This document shows, piece after piece, positions 1 through 8,556 of a stretch of DNA of 17,943 nt (its first letter is position 1; every line of letters starts with the position of its first letter). The stretch comes from Opitutia bacterium (GTDB lineage Bacteria; Verrucomicrobiota; Verrucomicrobiia; Opitutales; Seribacteraceae), in the NCBI GenBank assembly GCA_002692605.1, contig NZLE01000017.1:52706-70648 (forward strand), in the 5' to 3' direction. The notes under the pieces were generated by a model, which made no database searches, was not told where the DNA came from, and was given only the letters and a program-made list of their open reading frames with translations. The position numbers were made by a program, and so were the translations under genes.

Positions 1-1539
1 GGGGGCAAGCGGGTAGGCAAACAGGCGAGCGTCGGTTACGATTCCGATGCCACGAATTTTAGGCTTTCCCGAAAAATGAGCGAAAATGCCAGAATCATCC
101 TGGGGCTACAGCGAACTTTCATGAATGACGTACCGCGAACCCATAAGACGGTGCACGGTTTGACCTGGGAGGGTCTATCGCCGGGGTCGGAACGATGGAG
201 GCGTCTGGATCAGAAAAGAAACCTATTTTACGGAACGGTTTCCTGGGAGGAGGCCGACGGTTTGGCCGAACGGGGAATCGTAACCATAAGCTTGCATCAG
301 CATGGTCAGGAAAGAAACCGGATGAAAAAACCAAATGATGGTGGGGATTTTCAATTTTTTGACCTCGATGATTTTGGCATTACGGGGAGATTTGAAAAAA
401 ATGATCCTTGGGGAGGTCGGCTTGCCTATGGCTTTGAATGGCACAGAGAATTTCTCTCTTCCGGTGGCTACAAATTCGATGATAACGGCCTAAGGGGTAT
501 CGATCTTCTTCAGGGACCTCTCGCCGCTGATGCTCAATATGACCGTTATGGCTTGTACCTAAACGACAGCTTCGAGACTATGGGCGGATGGATCCTCGAG
601 CCCGGGATCCGCTTTTCAAGCGTATGGGCAGAGCTTGGCCGTTTCTATTTGGATAATTCCGATGCATCGACGCTTCAACCTCATCAGACGAAATCTTATG
701 ATGAGTGGGTCGGTTCATTCAGGGCTGGAAAGGGACTGGCCGAGGGGGCATTCTTTTTTGCAGGACTTTCCCAAGGGTTTCGTCCGCCCAGCGCTTACGA
801 CCTCACTTCAACCGACGAAACCAGCATCAACGAAACCCCCAACGTCGATTTGTCCCCGGAAAATTTCACCCAAGCGGAATTCGGTTTTCGAGGGTCGCTT
901 CAGCAATGGAATTGGCAAGCATCTTACTACCATACCTGGATAAAGGACATGATCGTTCGCTCTCCCTACCAAACGACGACTGGAAAAACACTCGCCCTTA
1001 AGGCGAACGGGAATGGCTTTGTTCAAGGTATCGAAATCGCTCTAGGCTACGATTGGGGCTCCGATTGGAAATCCAACCTTTCCTTTTCTTGGATGAACAG
1101 CGAAGTCGGGCAACTTCTAGAGAAACCGGGTGGTTCTCATAGGAAACTCGTTGACCACGACAACGATGAGTCGACCGCAAAAATTTTCAAAGGCTTTGAG
1201 CCCGTTGACCGGGCAACCACTCGAAGTATGCCTGTTCAAGTGCAATTCCTCACTCGCTATGCTCCCGCTAGAATACCTTGGTGGGGAGAATTATCCATTC
1301 TAGCGGTAGCAAAAGCGGATGATCTTTCTCTCAAGGACGAGACCGACAGTTCGCGGATTCCTGAGAACGGAACTCCCGGTTACACGCTCTTCGGATTGCG
1401 CGTGGGTCGCGCCTTGGGCAAAAAGACGGCCTTGTCGCTAGCCGCCGAGAACTTGAGTGACGAAGACTACCGGGTTCATGGTTCAGGACTGAATGGTCCC
1501 GGGAGAAACTTCATTCTTTCCCTTTCTCACAGCTTTTAA
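1..1539 (+). CDS. TonB-dependent outer-membrane receptor, C-terminal part (5' end outside window)
   Basis: The reading frame is open from base 1, with 25 sense codons before the first ATG at 76, so the true start lies upstream and this is a partial gene. The visible protein of about 512 residues is a chain of alternating aromatic/polar beta strands and loops with no soluble-enzyme motif. It ends in a barrel-closing strand with terminal phenylalanine (NFILSLSHSF), the usual C-terminal signal of outer-membrane beta barrels. The ending with AAENLSDEDYRVHGSGLNGPGRN closely follows the TonB-receptor pattern in which a conserved N-L-x-D-x-x-Y is followed by a G-x-N-G-P-G-R segment. Receptors of this family import siderophores, haem, cobalamin or glycans using TonB energy; the plug domain and TonB box would be outside the window and the substrate cannot be read. 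A terminator follows directly. Family assignment is firm; the substrate is unknown. Confidence 0.88.
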   Translation, partial: GGKRVGKQASVGYDSDATNFRLSRKMSENARIILGLQRTFMNDVPRTHKTVHGLTWEGLSPGSERWRRLDQKRNLFYGTVSWEEADGLAERGIVTISLHQHGQERNRMKKPNDGGDFQFFDLDDFGITGRFEKNDPWGGRLAYGFEWHREFLSSGGYKFDDNGLRGIDLLQGPLAADAQYDRYGLYLNDSFETMGGWILEPGIRFSSVWAELGRFYLDNSDASTLQPHQTKSYDEWVGSFRAGKGLAEGAFFFAGLSQGFRPPSAYDLTSTDETSINETPNVDLSPENFTQAEFGFRGSLQQWNWQASYYHTWIKDMIVRSPYQTTTGKTLALKANGNGFVQGIEIALGYDWGSDWKSNLSFSWMNSEVGQLLEKPGGSHRKLVDHDNDESTAKIFKGFEPVDRATTRSMPVQVQFLTRYAPARIPWWGELSILAVAKADDLSLKDETDSSRIPENGTPGYTLFGLRVGRALGKKTALSLAAENLSDEDYRVHGSGLNGPGRNFILSLSHSF

Positions 1540-1581
1540 GGATAACTTGACTCCGGAAAGAACCCCCAAAATTAAGTTTTC

Positions 1582-1612
1582 TTGCATTCGAGATTTTGAG
1601 TGCAACTTTTTT
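1582..1612 (+). terminator. Intrinsic terminator after the TonB receptor
   Basis: Arms TTGCATTC (1582-1589) and GAGTGCAA (1598-1605) form an 8-bp stem with one G-U wobble and an 8-nt loop. It is followed one base later by a run of six T (1607-1612). It starts 42 bp after the receptor stop codon and ends 27 bp before the next start. It should separate receptor transcription from the downstream pair. Confidence 0.6.
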
Positions 1613-1639
1613 CCAATATGCTAATGTACATAAAAGGTT

Positions 1640-3811
1640 ATGGTTAAGATTTCCTCCTTTCTTGCTTTCGTTTCGCTTCTTTTACCCATAAGCGGCGAAT
1701 TGCCCCATGACTCGTTTTCGCTATCGTCGAAGCAGGTCCTCCAAGAAGCTTCAGCCATTGACCGAATTTTGGATAAGGCTCACCGCAAGCAGAAGTTGGA
1801 GATCCCGTCAGATTTGGAGGATGGTCTACTCCTCCGTAGGATTTATCTGACGGTGGCCGGACGAATTCCGTCCTTCGACGAAACCACCGCGTTTCTCAAT
1901 CACAGGTCTGAGGATCAAAAGGCCATGCTGGTCGATTATCTTTTGAATTCTCCCGCCTATGAAAGTCAAATGTTCAACTGGTGGGCGGATCTACTCAGGT
2001 TGCAGTCCCGAATGCGAGGCGGCAATCAAATCGGAGCGGGTGAACTTTACAATCATTGGGTTCGCGAACAAGTCATGGAAAACACCCCCTTTGACCAAAT
2101 GGCTTACTCTCTGGTCACGGCCCAAGGTTATCCATGGGAAGATGGCGCAACCGGTTATTATCTCAGGGACGCAGGCATGGAACTCGACAACATGTCCAAC
2201 ACCACGCAACTTTTTCTTGGTACGCAAATGGTATGTGCCCAATGTCACAACCATCCGTTCGACAAATGGACTCAGCGGGAATACTACGAAATGGCCGCTT
2301 TCACTTATGGAATTACCACGAGAATGGGGGGTCAACTGCAGAATGACTTGAAGACCCATTTTAACCAAGTGAATAAAAATCTTTCTCCTCAGAAACGAAA
2401 GCAAAAGGCTCAATCCAAGCAGAGCGCAGCCTTGCGCAAGGCTCTGCAGGAAATGATCCAGCCCCTCCGATATGGCTCTCGTCATACGGCGAGACAACTT
2501 ACTTTGCCCCATGACTACCAATATGACGATGCACAGCCCGAGAGTCGGGTTTCTCCCGCGCCTATCTTCGGCGAATCTCTTGGGGTTGAGAATGCCGACA
2601 ACAAAATTGAAGCCTACGGCCAATGGCTGACTTCTTCGGAAAATCCACGTTTCACCAAAGTCATTGCCAACCGCATGTGGAAAAAGATCTTCGGACGGGG
2701 CTTGGTTGAACCGGTCGATGACTGGCGAGATGACACCCAAGCCTCCATCCCCGAGCTTCTGGATCACTTGGAGAAACTTATGGTGCGGGTCAATTATGAC
2801 CTGAAGGAATTTCAGCGCGTCCTTCTGAACGTGCAAGCCTTCGATCGTGAGGCGGTTCGCTATGAACTCACCAACGATCAGCCTCATTTTTTCGAAGGGC
2901 CGGTTCTGAAACGCATGTCCGCCGAGCAGTTGTGGGACTCGTTCGTCTCTCTTTCCATCCCATACTCCGACGAGAGAATTAGGGATCCTCAGATCATTGA
3001 GGACAAGCTCGATCGATTCGCCGAATACCAAGAAAAAGTCGAGAATCTCGACCCAAGGGCCATGGTTTCCCTTGCAGGCAAAGCGGCAAAGGCAAGCAGG
3101 CAGGCGCTTGGTGAAATGGAACGCATACAGAAAGAATTGCGCGAAGCGCAGGAAGCCGATGATCGAGAGGCGGTTGCTCGCTTGCGCAGAGAATACACAA
3201 AAGCCCGCAATCAGCAAAGGAGCTTGTTTGCAAAAATAATCATGGGTGATGATTTTGACGTACGCTCGCTTTACAACCGGGTAACTTCCGCAATCCCCAA
3301 AAAGGACTCCCGATGGAAGGGTTACAACACCGGACTGATGAGAGCCTCGGAGATCCCAACTCCCGCCCCACCGGGCCACTTCTTACGGGAATTCGGCCAG
3401 TCCGACCGAGAGATCATCGAAAATTCCAACCGTCAGGCTTCCGTCCCTCAAGCGCTCACTCTACTCAACGGAGTCATTTATGGGGCGGTTTTCAGCCCCC
3501 AATCGCCTCTCTCCCAAAACCTTTCCCGGGCGGATTCCGACGAATACAAAATCCGAGTCCTGTTCCTTTCCCTGCTCAACCGCGAACCGTCAGATCGGGA
3601 AATGGCGGATTGCTTGGCGGAAGTAGGAAAAAAATCAAATATTCCCGCACCTTCCCTCAAAATTCCCAATGATTGGCCAGTTGAAAAAAAAGAGAAATAC
3701 CGCAAAAATATGGAAAAAAAATTACAGGAGCTTGCTTCATCCGATAACAAGCGTTTCCTTGGAGTGGCTTGGGCTCTTATGAATACTCGCCAATTTTCAT
3801 TCATCCAATAA
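1640..3811 (+). CDS. DUF1549/DUF1553 domain protein (PSCyt2/PSD1 family), exported
   Basis: This 723-residue protein has an N-terminal hydrophobic signal-like segment (about residues 3-19). DUF1549 spans about 40-240, including RRIYLTVAGRIPS and the NWWADLLRLQSR stretch. A single CAQCH motif (C199, C202, H203) followed by NHPFDKW resembles a c-type haem attachment site and is a hallmark of this family. DUF1553 starts around residue 335 (NPRFTKVIANRMWKKIFGRG), is interrupted by a charged, probably coiled-coil stretch (about 460-535), and ends with the typical SVPQALTLLNG block. These proteins are abundant in Planctomycetota and Verrucomicrobiota, are almost always paired with a DUF1501 protein as here, and have no established biochemical role. 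An AAAAGG lies only 2 nt before the ATG, so the start is the likely but not certain one. Confident on family; the function is unknown. Confidence 0.9.
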   Translation: MVKISSFLAFVSLLLPISGELPHDSFSLSSKQVLQEASAIDRILDKAHRKQKLEIPSDLEDGLLLRRIYLTVAGRIPSFDETTAFLNHRSEDQKAMLVDYLLNSPAYESQMFNWWADLLRLQSRMRGGNQIGAGELYNHWVREQVMENTPFDQMAYSLVTAQGYPWEDGATGYYLRDAGMELDNMSNTTQLFLGTQMVCAQCHNHPFDKWTQREYYEMAAFTYGITTRMGGQLQNDLKTHFNQVNKNLSPQKRKQKAQSKQSAALRKALQEMIQPLRYGSRHTARQLTLPHDYQYDDAQPESRVSPAPIFGESLGVENADNKIEAYGQWLTSSENPRFTKVIANRMWKKIFGRGLVEPVDDWRDDTQASIPELLDHLEKLMVRVNYDLKEFQRVLLNVQAFDREAVRYELTNDQPHFFEGPVLKRMSAEQLWDSFVSLSIPYSDERIRDPQIIEDKLDRFAEYQEKVENLDPRAMVSLAGKAAKASRQALGEMERIQKELREAQEADDREAVARLRREYTKARNQQRSLFAKIIMGDDFDVRSLYNRVTSAIPKKDSRWKGYNTGLMRASEIPTPAPPGHFLREFGQSDREIIENSNRQASVPQALTLLNGVIYGAVFSPQSPLSQNLSRADSDEYKIRVLFLSLLNREPSDREMADCLAEVGKKSNIPAPSLKIPNDWPVEKKEKYRKNMEKKLQELASSDNKRFLGVAWALMNTRQFSFIQ

Positions 3812-3833
3812 AGTCTTTCATCCACCACCAATC

Positions 3834-5138
3834 ATGATGCACAATACACCTCTTGCAAACGGAGAATTGGAAAGGCGCAGGTTTATGAGCTTGGCCGCCA
3901 AAGGCTTTTTGGGCGTAAGCATCCTGCCATGGGCCACACCTGAAGGAGTCATGGGAGCGGGTCTTGGTCTGAACCGACCCCTGAATCACGCCCCAAAGGC
4001 CAAAAACGTAATTTATCTTTATATGTCGGGAGGAATGTCTCACATCGACACTTTCGACCCCAAACCCGGTACGGAGACGGGCGGACCGACCCAAGCCATC
4101 AGGACAAAAGCGGATGGAGTCGAACTTGCGGAAAACCTTCCCTTGCTTGCCAATCACGCGGACAAGATTGCCGTAATCCGCGGAATGACTTCTACGAAAG
4201 GAGCTCACCAGCAAGGTAACTATTTCATGCACACCAGCTATGCTCAAAGAGCAACTATCGTTCATCCGAGTATGGGCGCATGGATGACCAAGCTGGACGG
4301 GAGATTCAATCCAACCCTTCCAGGAGCTGTGGTTGTGAATGGAGGAAGTCGACATCCTTTGTCTGGATTTCTCCCATCCGCCCATCAACCTCTTGCCGTT
4401 GGAAACCCCAACGAGGGTTTGCGTAACTGTGAAATGCTCCGTGGATTCAATGATCAGAGGTTTGAGAAAAGTCTGGCGCTTTCCAACAAACTCGACCGCG
4501 GCTTTGTTGAAAAGTATGACCTTAAAAAAGTCCGCGCTTATTCCGATATGTATGATGACGCGGTACGCCTAATGAAGAGCCAGGACCTTCAGGCTTTCGA
4601 TCTTTCGGAAGAACCTGAAGCCCTAAGGAACTCCTATGGTGATGACCATTTCGGGCAAGGCGTGCTTTTGGCCCGCCGATTGGTTGAACGACAAGTTCGT
4701 TTCGTTGAAGTGCAACTCGGTGGTTGGGATACCCACCAAAACAACTTCACCCGGGTTCCGGAAAGAACCGCCATATTGGACCAAGCGCTATCGGCTCTCC
4801 TGGATGATTTGAACAATCGTGGCATGTTGGATGAAACCTTGATCGTATTGGCTACGGAATTCGGGCGAACCCCCAACATTAACGTCAACGAAGGACGCGA
4901 CCACTACCCCAAGGCGTTTTCATGCATGCTTGCCGGAGGCGGGATTCGCGGCGGACAAGTTTGGGGCAAGACGGACGACGAAGGAAGAGGAGTCACCGAT
5001 CAAAGAGTCGAAATTCCCGATTTCAATGCAACCATTGCCTATTGCCTCGGGCTTCCGTTGGACGAGATCATCTATTCGCCTACGAGAAGGCCTTTCACTC
5101 TTTCTGACAAAGGCAACCCTTTGGTGGAATTGATTTAG
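3834..5138 (+). CDS. DUF1501 family protein (alkaline-phosphatase-like fold), Tat-exported
   Basis: This 434-residue protein starts 22 bp after the DUF1549/DUF1553 gene, in the same direction, so the two are very likely co-transcribed. Residues 14-18 (RRRFM) with the following hydrophobic stretch form a Tat-type signal. Family hallmarks are the segment around MSGGMSHIDTFDPKPG (residues 64-79, with H70, D72 and D75), ATEFGRTP (E342, R345) and GRDHYP (D356, H357). These placed His/Asp residues match the metal-binding pattern of the sulfatase/alkaline-phosphatase superfamily to which DUF1501 is distantly related. No member has a firmly established reaction. No Shine-Dalgarno sequence precedes the start, and a second in-frame ATG follows immediately at 3837. 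The pairing suggests that the two proteins act together in the periplasm. Confidence 0.9.
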   Translation: MMHNTPLANGELERRRFMSLAAKGFLGVSILPWATPEGVMGAGLGLNRPLNHAPKAKNVIYLYMSGGMSHIDTFDPKPGTETGGPTQAIRTKADGVELAENLPLLANHADKIAVIRGMTSTKGAHQQGNYFMHTSYAQRATIVHPSMGAWMTKLDGRFNPTLPGAVVVNGGSRHPLSGFLPSAHQPLAVGNPNEGLRNCEMLRGFNDQRFEKSLALSNKLDRGFVEKYDLKKVRAYSDMYDDAVRLMKSQDLQAFDLSEEPEALRNSYGDDHFGQGVLLARRLVERQVRFVEVQLGGWDTHQNNFTRVPERTAILDQALSALLDDLNNRGMLDETLIVLATEFGRTPNINVNEGRDHYPKAFSCMLAGGGIRGGQVWGKTDDEGRGVTDQRVEIPDFNATIAYCLGLPLDEIIYSPTRRPFTLSDKGNPLVELI

Positions 5139-5241
5139 TTCCCTCTTGTCCCATTTGACCTAGGAATTATCGATTAATGTCGACCTCACACAAATAAGCC
5201 CCATTATCATCAACTTACCCCTACACCCTGATCTAAACATT

Positions 5242-5838
5242 ATGAAGAAGTACCTCGCGTTACTCGTGCTCTTGCTTCCTGTACTCATGACCGAAGCTCA
5301 AACCAAAAACAAAGCGGATATGGAAAACACTCTTACCATCGAACTCAAGGACGGAGATGTGGTGATCGAGCTTTATCCTGAAGATGCCCCGAAACACGTC
5401 GAGCGAATCAAAAAACTCGCCAGTGAGGGAAAATATGATGGAGTCGCCTTTCATCGAGTCATCGAAGGATTCATGGCTCAGACTGGGGACGTTGAATTTG
5501 GAAACAAAAAGGATTTCAATTCCGGTAGAGTCGGAACCGGTGGCTCCGAGATGCCGGATTTACCCGCCGAATTCAATTCCCGCAAGCATGAGAAAGGAAC
5601 CTGCTCCATGGCGAGAGCCGCAAGCCCGAATAGCGCCAACAGCCAATTCTTCATTTGTTTTGAGCCCGCACCCTTTCTGGACAACCAATACACGATTTGG
5701 GGCAAGGTAATAAAAGGCATGGAATTCGTAGATAACATTAAGCTGGGATCCTCTTCCAACAACGGTTCGGTCAAAGACCCAGACTACATGAAAAAGGTTG
5801 TCGTAGGATCTTCCGAAAAGTCTGACAAAAAGGAATAG
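5242..5838 (+). CDS. Secreted cyclophilin-type peptidyl-prolyl cis-trans isomerase
   Basis: A 198-residue protein with a clear Sec signal peptide (MKKYLALLVLLLPVLMTEAQ) followed by one cyclophilin domain. The active-site block FHRVIEGFMAQTGD (residues 70-83) contains the catalytic arginine equivalent R72 and the glutamine equivalent Q80. The second block SQFFICF (134-140) is followed by FLDNQYTIWGKV. Phenylalanine F145 stands where eukaryotic cyclophilin A has the cyclosporin-contacting tryptophan, as in many bacterial members. The enzyme would catalyse proline isomerisation during folding of exported proteins. It lies 103 bp after the DUF1501 gene and could be a read-through partner or a separate unit; I see no strong terminator in that gap. 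The ATG follows a short pyrimidine-rich leader without a Shine-Dalgarno sequence. Confidence 0.93.
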   Translation: MKKYLALLVLLLPVLMTEAQTKNKADMENTLTIELKDGDVVIELYPEDAPKHVERIKKLASEGKYDGVAFHRVIEGFMAQTGDVEFGNKKDFNSGRVGTGGSEMPDLPAEFNSRKHEKGTCSMARAASPNSANSQFFICFEPAPFLDNQYTIWGKVIKGMEFVDNIKLGSSSNNGSVKDPDYMKKVVVGSSEKSDKKE

Positions 5839-5849
5839 GCTCGAGCCTA
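5826..5849 (-). terminator. Possible leftward terminator hairpin (14-bp palindrome)
   Basis: TAGGCTCGAGCCTA (5836-5849) is a perfect palindrome that overlaps the isomerase stop codon. Read leftwards it can fold as a 5-bp stem with a TCGA loop, followed by TTCCTTTTT. It starts 3 bp beyond the stop codon of the DUF3299 gene, the right place to end the leftward ABC operon. The stem is short, so the assignment is tentative. Confidence 0.4.
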
Positions 5850-5851
5850 AG

Positions 5852-6577
5852 TCACAAAGCGGGGCCGGTAATCTCCCGGCACTGCATGTGATACAGTCCC
5901 ACGAAAAACTCTTCGTCCCATCGTTCCTCCACGACAAGCACTCCGGTAACCCTGATTATTCGATCCATCAGAACCTCAACTCCTTCGCTGGCAGCAACAA
6001 CTACCCAACCGTTCGCTTCGGGAGTTTGCCCAAAACAACAACTCATTTGATCGGGCAACAGTAGGAATTCCTTTACCAAGTTGTTTTCATCGACAATGGT
6101 CGGGATCATGAATCCCTCCACTGCAACTTTGGTTCCCGACCTTTTTCTTACGGTTTCCGGAACCCTTTCCGCATAAGCTGAAAAATCAAATTCCTTTCCA
6201 TCGCTTTCCCAATCAACGTTGTATTCAAATTCCTGCAGCGCTCGAAAGGCCATAGGCTTGTATTCGCTTCCCTCTTCCATCGGAGGCAATTCTCCAAACT
6301 CCTCAACATTTGAATTGTTTTCATCAAGTGGAAGCCTTTTTCCATTTGCCACAAAACCTTCTTCAATGATCGTTTGGTTCTCATCATCCATAGACAAACT
6401 GGTTTCATTGCCGGACAGAATGGGTTCGCCGACAATGTGATTTCCTTCGATCGGTTCGCCGACAATGTCCTGAGCCACTTCAATGCCTTTGTCTGATTTT
6501 TGCTGCAGATCTCCACATGACGCCATAAAAAGCACAACCCCAATCCATCCAGGAATTTTGATTGCATGAAGATTCAT
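5852..6577 (-). CDS. DUF3299 domain lipoprotein
   Basis: The 241-residue product starts with a hydrophobic signal ending in MASC (lipobox cysteine C21), so it should be an anchored lipoprotein. Residues about 30-110 are acidic and low in complexity, with the hexapeptide IVGEPI occurring twice 10 residues apart. The C-terminal half matches DUF3299: KVAVEGFMIP, then EFLLLPDQMSCCFGQTPEANGW with the adjacent cysteines C180 and C181, then VTGVLVVEERWDEEFFVGLYHM. DUF3299 genes commonly neighbour LolD/FtsX-type ABC genes, as here, and a member belongs to the zinc-regulated Zrg locus of Vibrio. It lies 73 bp downstream of the permease gene in the same direction. A metal-related periplasmic role is plausible, but the sequence shows no His-rich metal-binding stretch. 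Confidence 0.82.
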   Translation of the reverse strand: MNLHAIKIPGWIGVVLFMASCGDLQQKSDKGIEVAQDIVGEPIEGNHIVGEPILSGNETSLSMDDENQTIIEEGFVANGKRLPLDENNSNVEEFGELPPMEEGSEYKPMAFRALQEFEYNVDWESDGKEFDFSAYAERVPETVRKRSGTKVAVEGFMIPTIVDENNLVKEFLLLPDQMSCCFGQTPEANGWVVVAASEGVEVLMDRIIRVTGVLVVEERWDEEFFVGLYHMQCREITGPAL

Positions 6578-6650
6578 AGATTGATGCGGAATGAACGAAA
6601 AGCGATTTTCAGAAGCATAAAGTTTTCGGTCATCTTCTCAAGAATTCAAA

Positions 6651-7871
6651 TCAAGTTCTCGGCTTGAGGTTTTCGCTTAGGTTGACCCGGTAAGCTTGCA
6701 AGGCAGGCAGCAATCCGCTTAACAAGCCAATGAGCAATAGCGCGAAAAACGTGGTGATTGTCGCTTGATCAATGGCTATTCCCTCCATCACAACACCGGT
6801 TTGCTCACGGATGAGGCGAGCCGTAATGGAATGAATCACAAAAGAGAATAGAAGCGAGCCCAAGGCTCCAAGGAAAGAAATCATAAGTGATTGCGCCAAG
6901 ACTACAAAGGTCACGTCCCTACGACTCGCGCCCAAACATCTGAGGATGGCAAATTCACGAATGCGTTCGTTCATGGCCGAGCGTAGCGTGGCAAAGATGA
7001 TCATTGATCCAATAAAGGCGACCATGTAAGCGACCAACGAGAGAACATCTTCAAACCAGTTCAGTTTGTTGAAAAAACTGCCCAAGATCGAGGCGACGGG
7101 CCAGGCAAGGGTAGCTCGATCACCCTGTTTGTTATATTTCAAATCCAAGGAAAAGCCCGCCGCTCCCTTAAGAGTCAAAAGAACTGCGCTCACGGATTGA
7201 GCCATCGACGCGTCATGTCCCTCCATCAACTGAATTCCTTTGATCGGAATCCAAATGACTCGATCAGCCGGGGTGCCTGTTGCCTCCAAAAGTCCGACAA
7301 CCACGTAAATGTCCGAGTGCTTGCTTTCCTCTTTGTAAGTCAATCCATGATAGGGATGAAAGCGGTCTCCGATCTTAAGGTTTAACTTTCGGGCAACCAT
7401 CGAACCGACCAATGCCTCCTTTGCCGAGTCCGTAAAGATTCTACCGCCCTTCTGGACTTTGTAATTCTCACCGGGTCTCCACTGGTGATCAGTGAAAAGG
7501 TTTGGGAGAGTGCCGACCAACCGATACCCCAAGTAATTGTCTCCCACGGCAATTGGGAAAGCCTCACGAACGCCCGGCGTCTTTAAAATCGTCTCATACT
7601 GTTCCCATGAAAGGTTTCCGGGAGATGCCTCAAGATGGAAAAGCGCATTTAAAATCAACTGGAGCTTGGACCCGCGAGCTCCCAAAACTGCATCAAAGCC
7701 TCCCGATGCATTGGAAAAGGCCTTATTTGCTTCCTCTTTTATTTTATAGGTGCTCAGAAACAAGCCGGCTGCCAATGCAATGGTAAGGGAAGCCACTAAG
7801 GATGAGAATGCGTGTTGCCCAAAGCCCTTCTGCGCCAGAAACAAGATGGTTCTCAAGCCTGGACGAATCAT
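6651..7871 (-). CDS. ABC transporter permease, FtsX/MacB/LolE type
   Basis: A 406-residue membrane protein with the FtsX-type layout. It has one N-terminal membrane helix (about 22-42), a large extracytoplasmic domain (about 45-265) and three C-terminal helices (about 270-290, 317-346 and 374-392). The segment NERIREFAILRCLGASRRDV between the first two C-terminal helices is the classical FtsX coupling motif that contacts the ATPase. The gene starts 2 bp after the ATPase stop codon, indicating tight co-expression. Members of this group act as mechanotransmission devices on lipoproteins, peptides or cell-wall enzymes rather than as ordinary solute channels. The neighbouring DUF3299 lipoprotein suggests that it acts on or with that protein. 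Substrate unknown. Confidence 0.88.
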   Translation of the reverse strand: MIRPGLRTILFLAQKGFGQHAFSSLVASLTIALAAGLFLSTYKIKEEANKAFSNASGGFDAVLGARGSKLQLILNALFHLEASPGNLSWEQYETILKTPGVREAFPIAVGDNYLGYRLVGTLPNLFTDHQWRPGENYKVQKGGRIFTDSAKEALVGSMVARKLNLKIGDRFHPYHGLTYKEESKHSDIYVVVGLLEATGTPADRVIWIPIKGIQLMEGHDASMAQSVSAVLLTLKGAAGFSLDLKYNKQGDRATLAWPVASILGSFFNKLNWFEDVLSLVAYMVAFIGSMIIFATLRSAMNERIREFAILRCLGASRRDVTFVVLAQSLMISFLGALGSLLFSFVIHSITARLIREQTGVVMEGIAIDQATITTFFALLLIGLLSGLLPALQAYRVNLSENLKPRT

Positions 7872-7873
7872 TC

Positions 7874-8551
7874 TTACTCAGTCTCACGGAGGGGGTTGGC
7901 GCCATTTAGTTCGGACCAATCGATTTGTCGTTCGAATCCAGCAACTATTTTTTCATCATGACTTACAAGCAATAGGCTCGCATGGTTCTCCAAGCATAAA
8001 TTCCGCATGATATCGAGAACCTCTGCTGCATTCTTGGGGTCCAAATTGCCAGTCGGCTCGTCAGCCAGCAAAAGATTGGGACGATTCACCAAGGAACGAG
8101 CCAAGGCCACCCGTTGTTGCTGCCCGACCGACAACTCTCCCGGTTTATGATGCATGCGTTCCTTCAAGCCCACACGCGTTATCATCTCTTCTGCCCATTC
8201 TCTTTCCACATTACCTGCAAAAGACATGGCCAACAAAACGTTTTCCAAGGCCGTACACCCCTGAAGAAGATGAAATGATTGGAAAACATAGCCAATGGAT
8301 CGTGCCCGCAGGAGATCTCTTTGGTTTTCGGAAAGTACGGATAGCTCCGTGCCATCCAGGCAAATGCTGCCCTCGTCCGGCAAAAGAATTCCCGCCAAAA
8401 GATTAAGGAAGGTCGTTTTTCCGGAACCGCTTTCGCCATACATGGCAAGAGTCTCTCCCGATTGGATACAAAAGGTATCTACTTGAACCACCGGCATCGC
8501 CTGCTTTCCACGCAAAGGGTAGGATTTGGTGAGTTGGTTGACCTCAAGCAT
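7874..8551 (-). CDS. ABC transporter ATP-binding protein, LolD/MacB family
   Basis: The 225-residue protein has all ATPase motifs: Walker A GESGSGKT (39-46), Q-loop glutamine Q91, signature LSVGQ (140-144), Walker B LLLADE (160-165), D-loop around D171 and H-loop histidine H198. The length and the LSVGQQQRVALARSL block fit the LolD/MacB/FtsE group that pairs with FtsX-type permeases. It is the first gene of the leftward unit. The start at 8551 gives the canonical N-terminus MLEVNQLTKSY, but no Shine-Dalgarno sequence precedes it. Instead a 22-bp inverted repeat ends 5 bp upstream, and a TGTAAT hexamer within it could be a -10 element, which would make the mRNA leaderless or nearly so (inference). 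Confidence 0.92.
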   Translation of the reverse strand: MLEVNQLTKSYPLRGKQAMPVVQVDTFCIQSGETLAMYGESGSGKTTFLNLLAGILLPDEGSICLDGTELSVLSENQRDLLRARSIGYVFQSFHLLQGCTALENVLLAMSFAGNVEREWAEEMITRVGLKERMHHKPGELSVGQQQRVALARSLVNRPNLLLADEPTGNLDPKNAAEVLDIMRNLCLENHASLLLVSHDEKIVAGFERQIDWSELNGANPLRETE

Positions 8552-8556
8552 GACTA

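Noticed and set aside
1596..1627. TTGAGT followed by a TAATGT hexamer before the DUF1549/DUF1553 gene as a promoter.
   Set aside because: The spacer would be 20 bp, the matches are weak, and the first hexamer overlaps the more convincing terminator hairpin at 1582-1612.
1991..3379. A 462-codon leftward open frame opposite the DUF1549/DUF1553 gene.
   Set aside because: The sense strand carries clear family motifs throughout. The antisense product shows no domain or signal and is an effect of codon bias.
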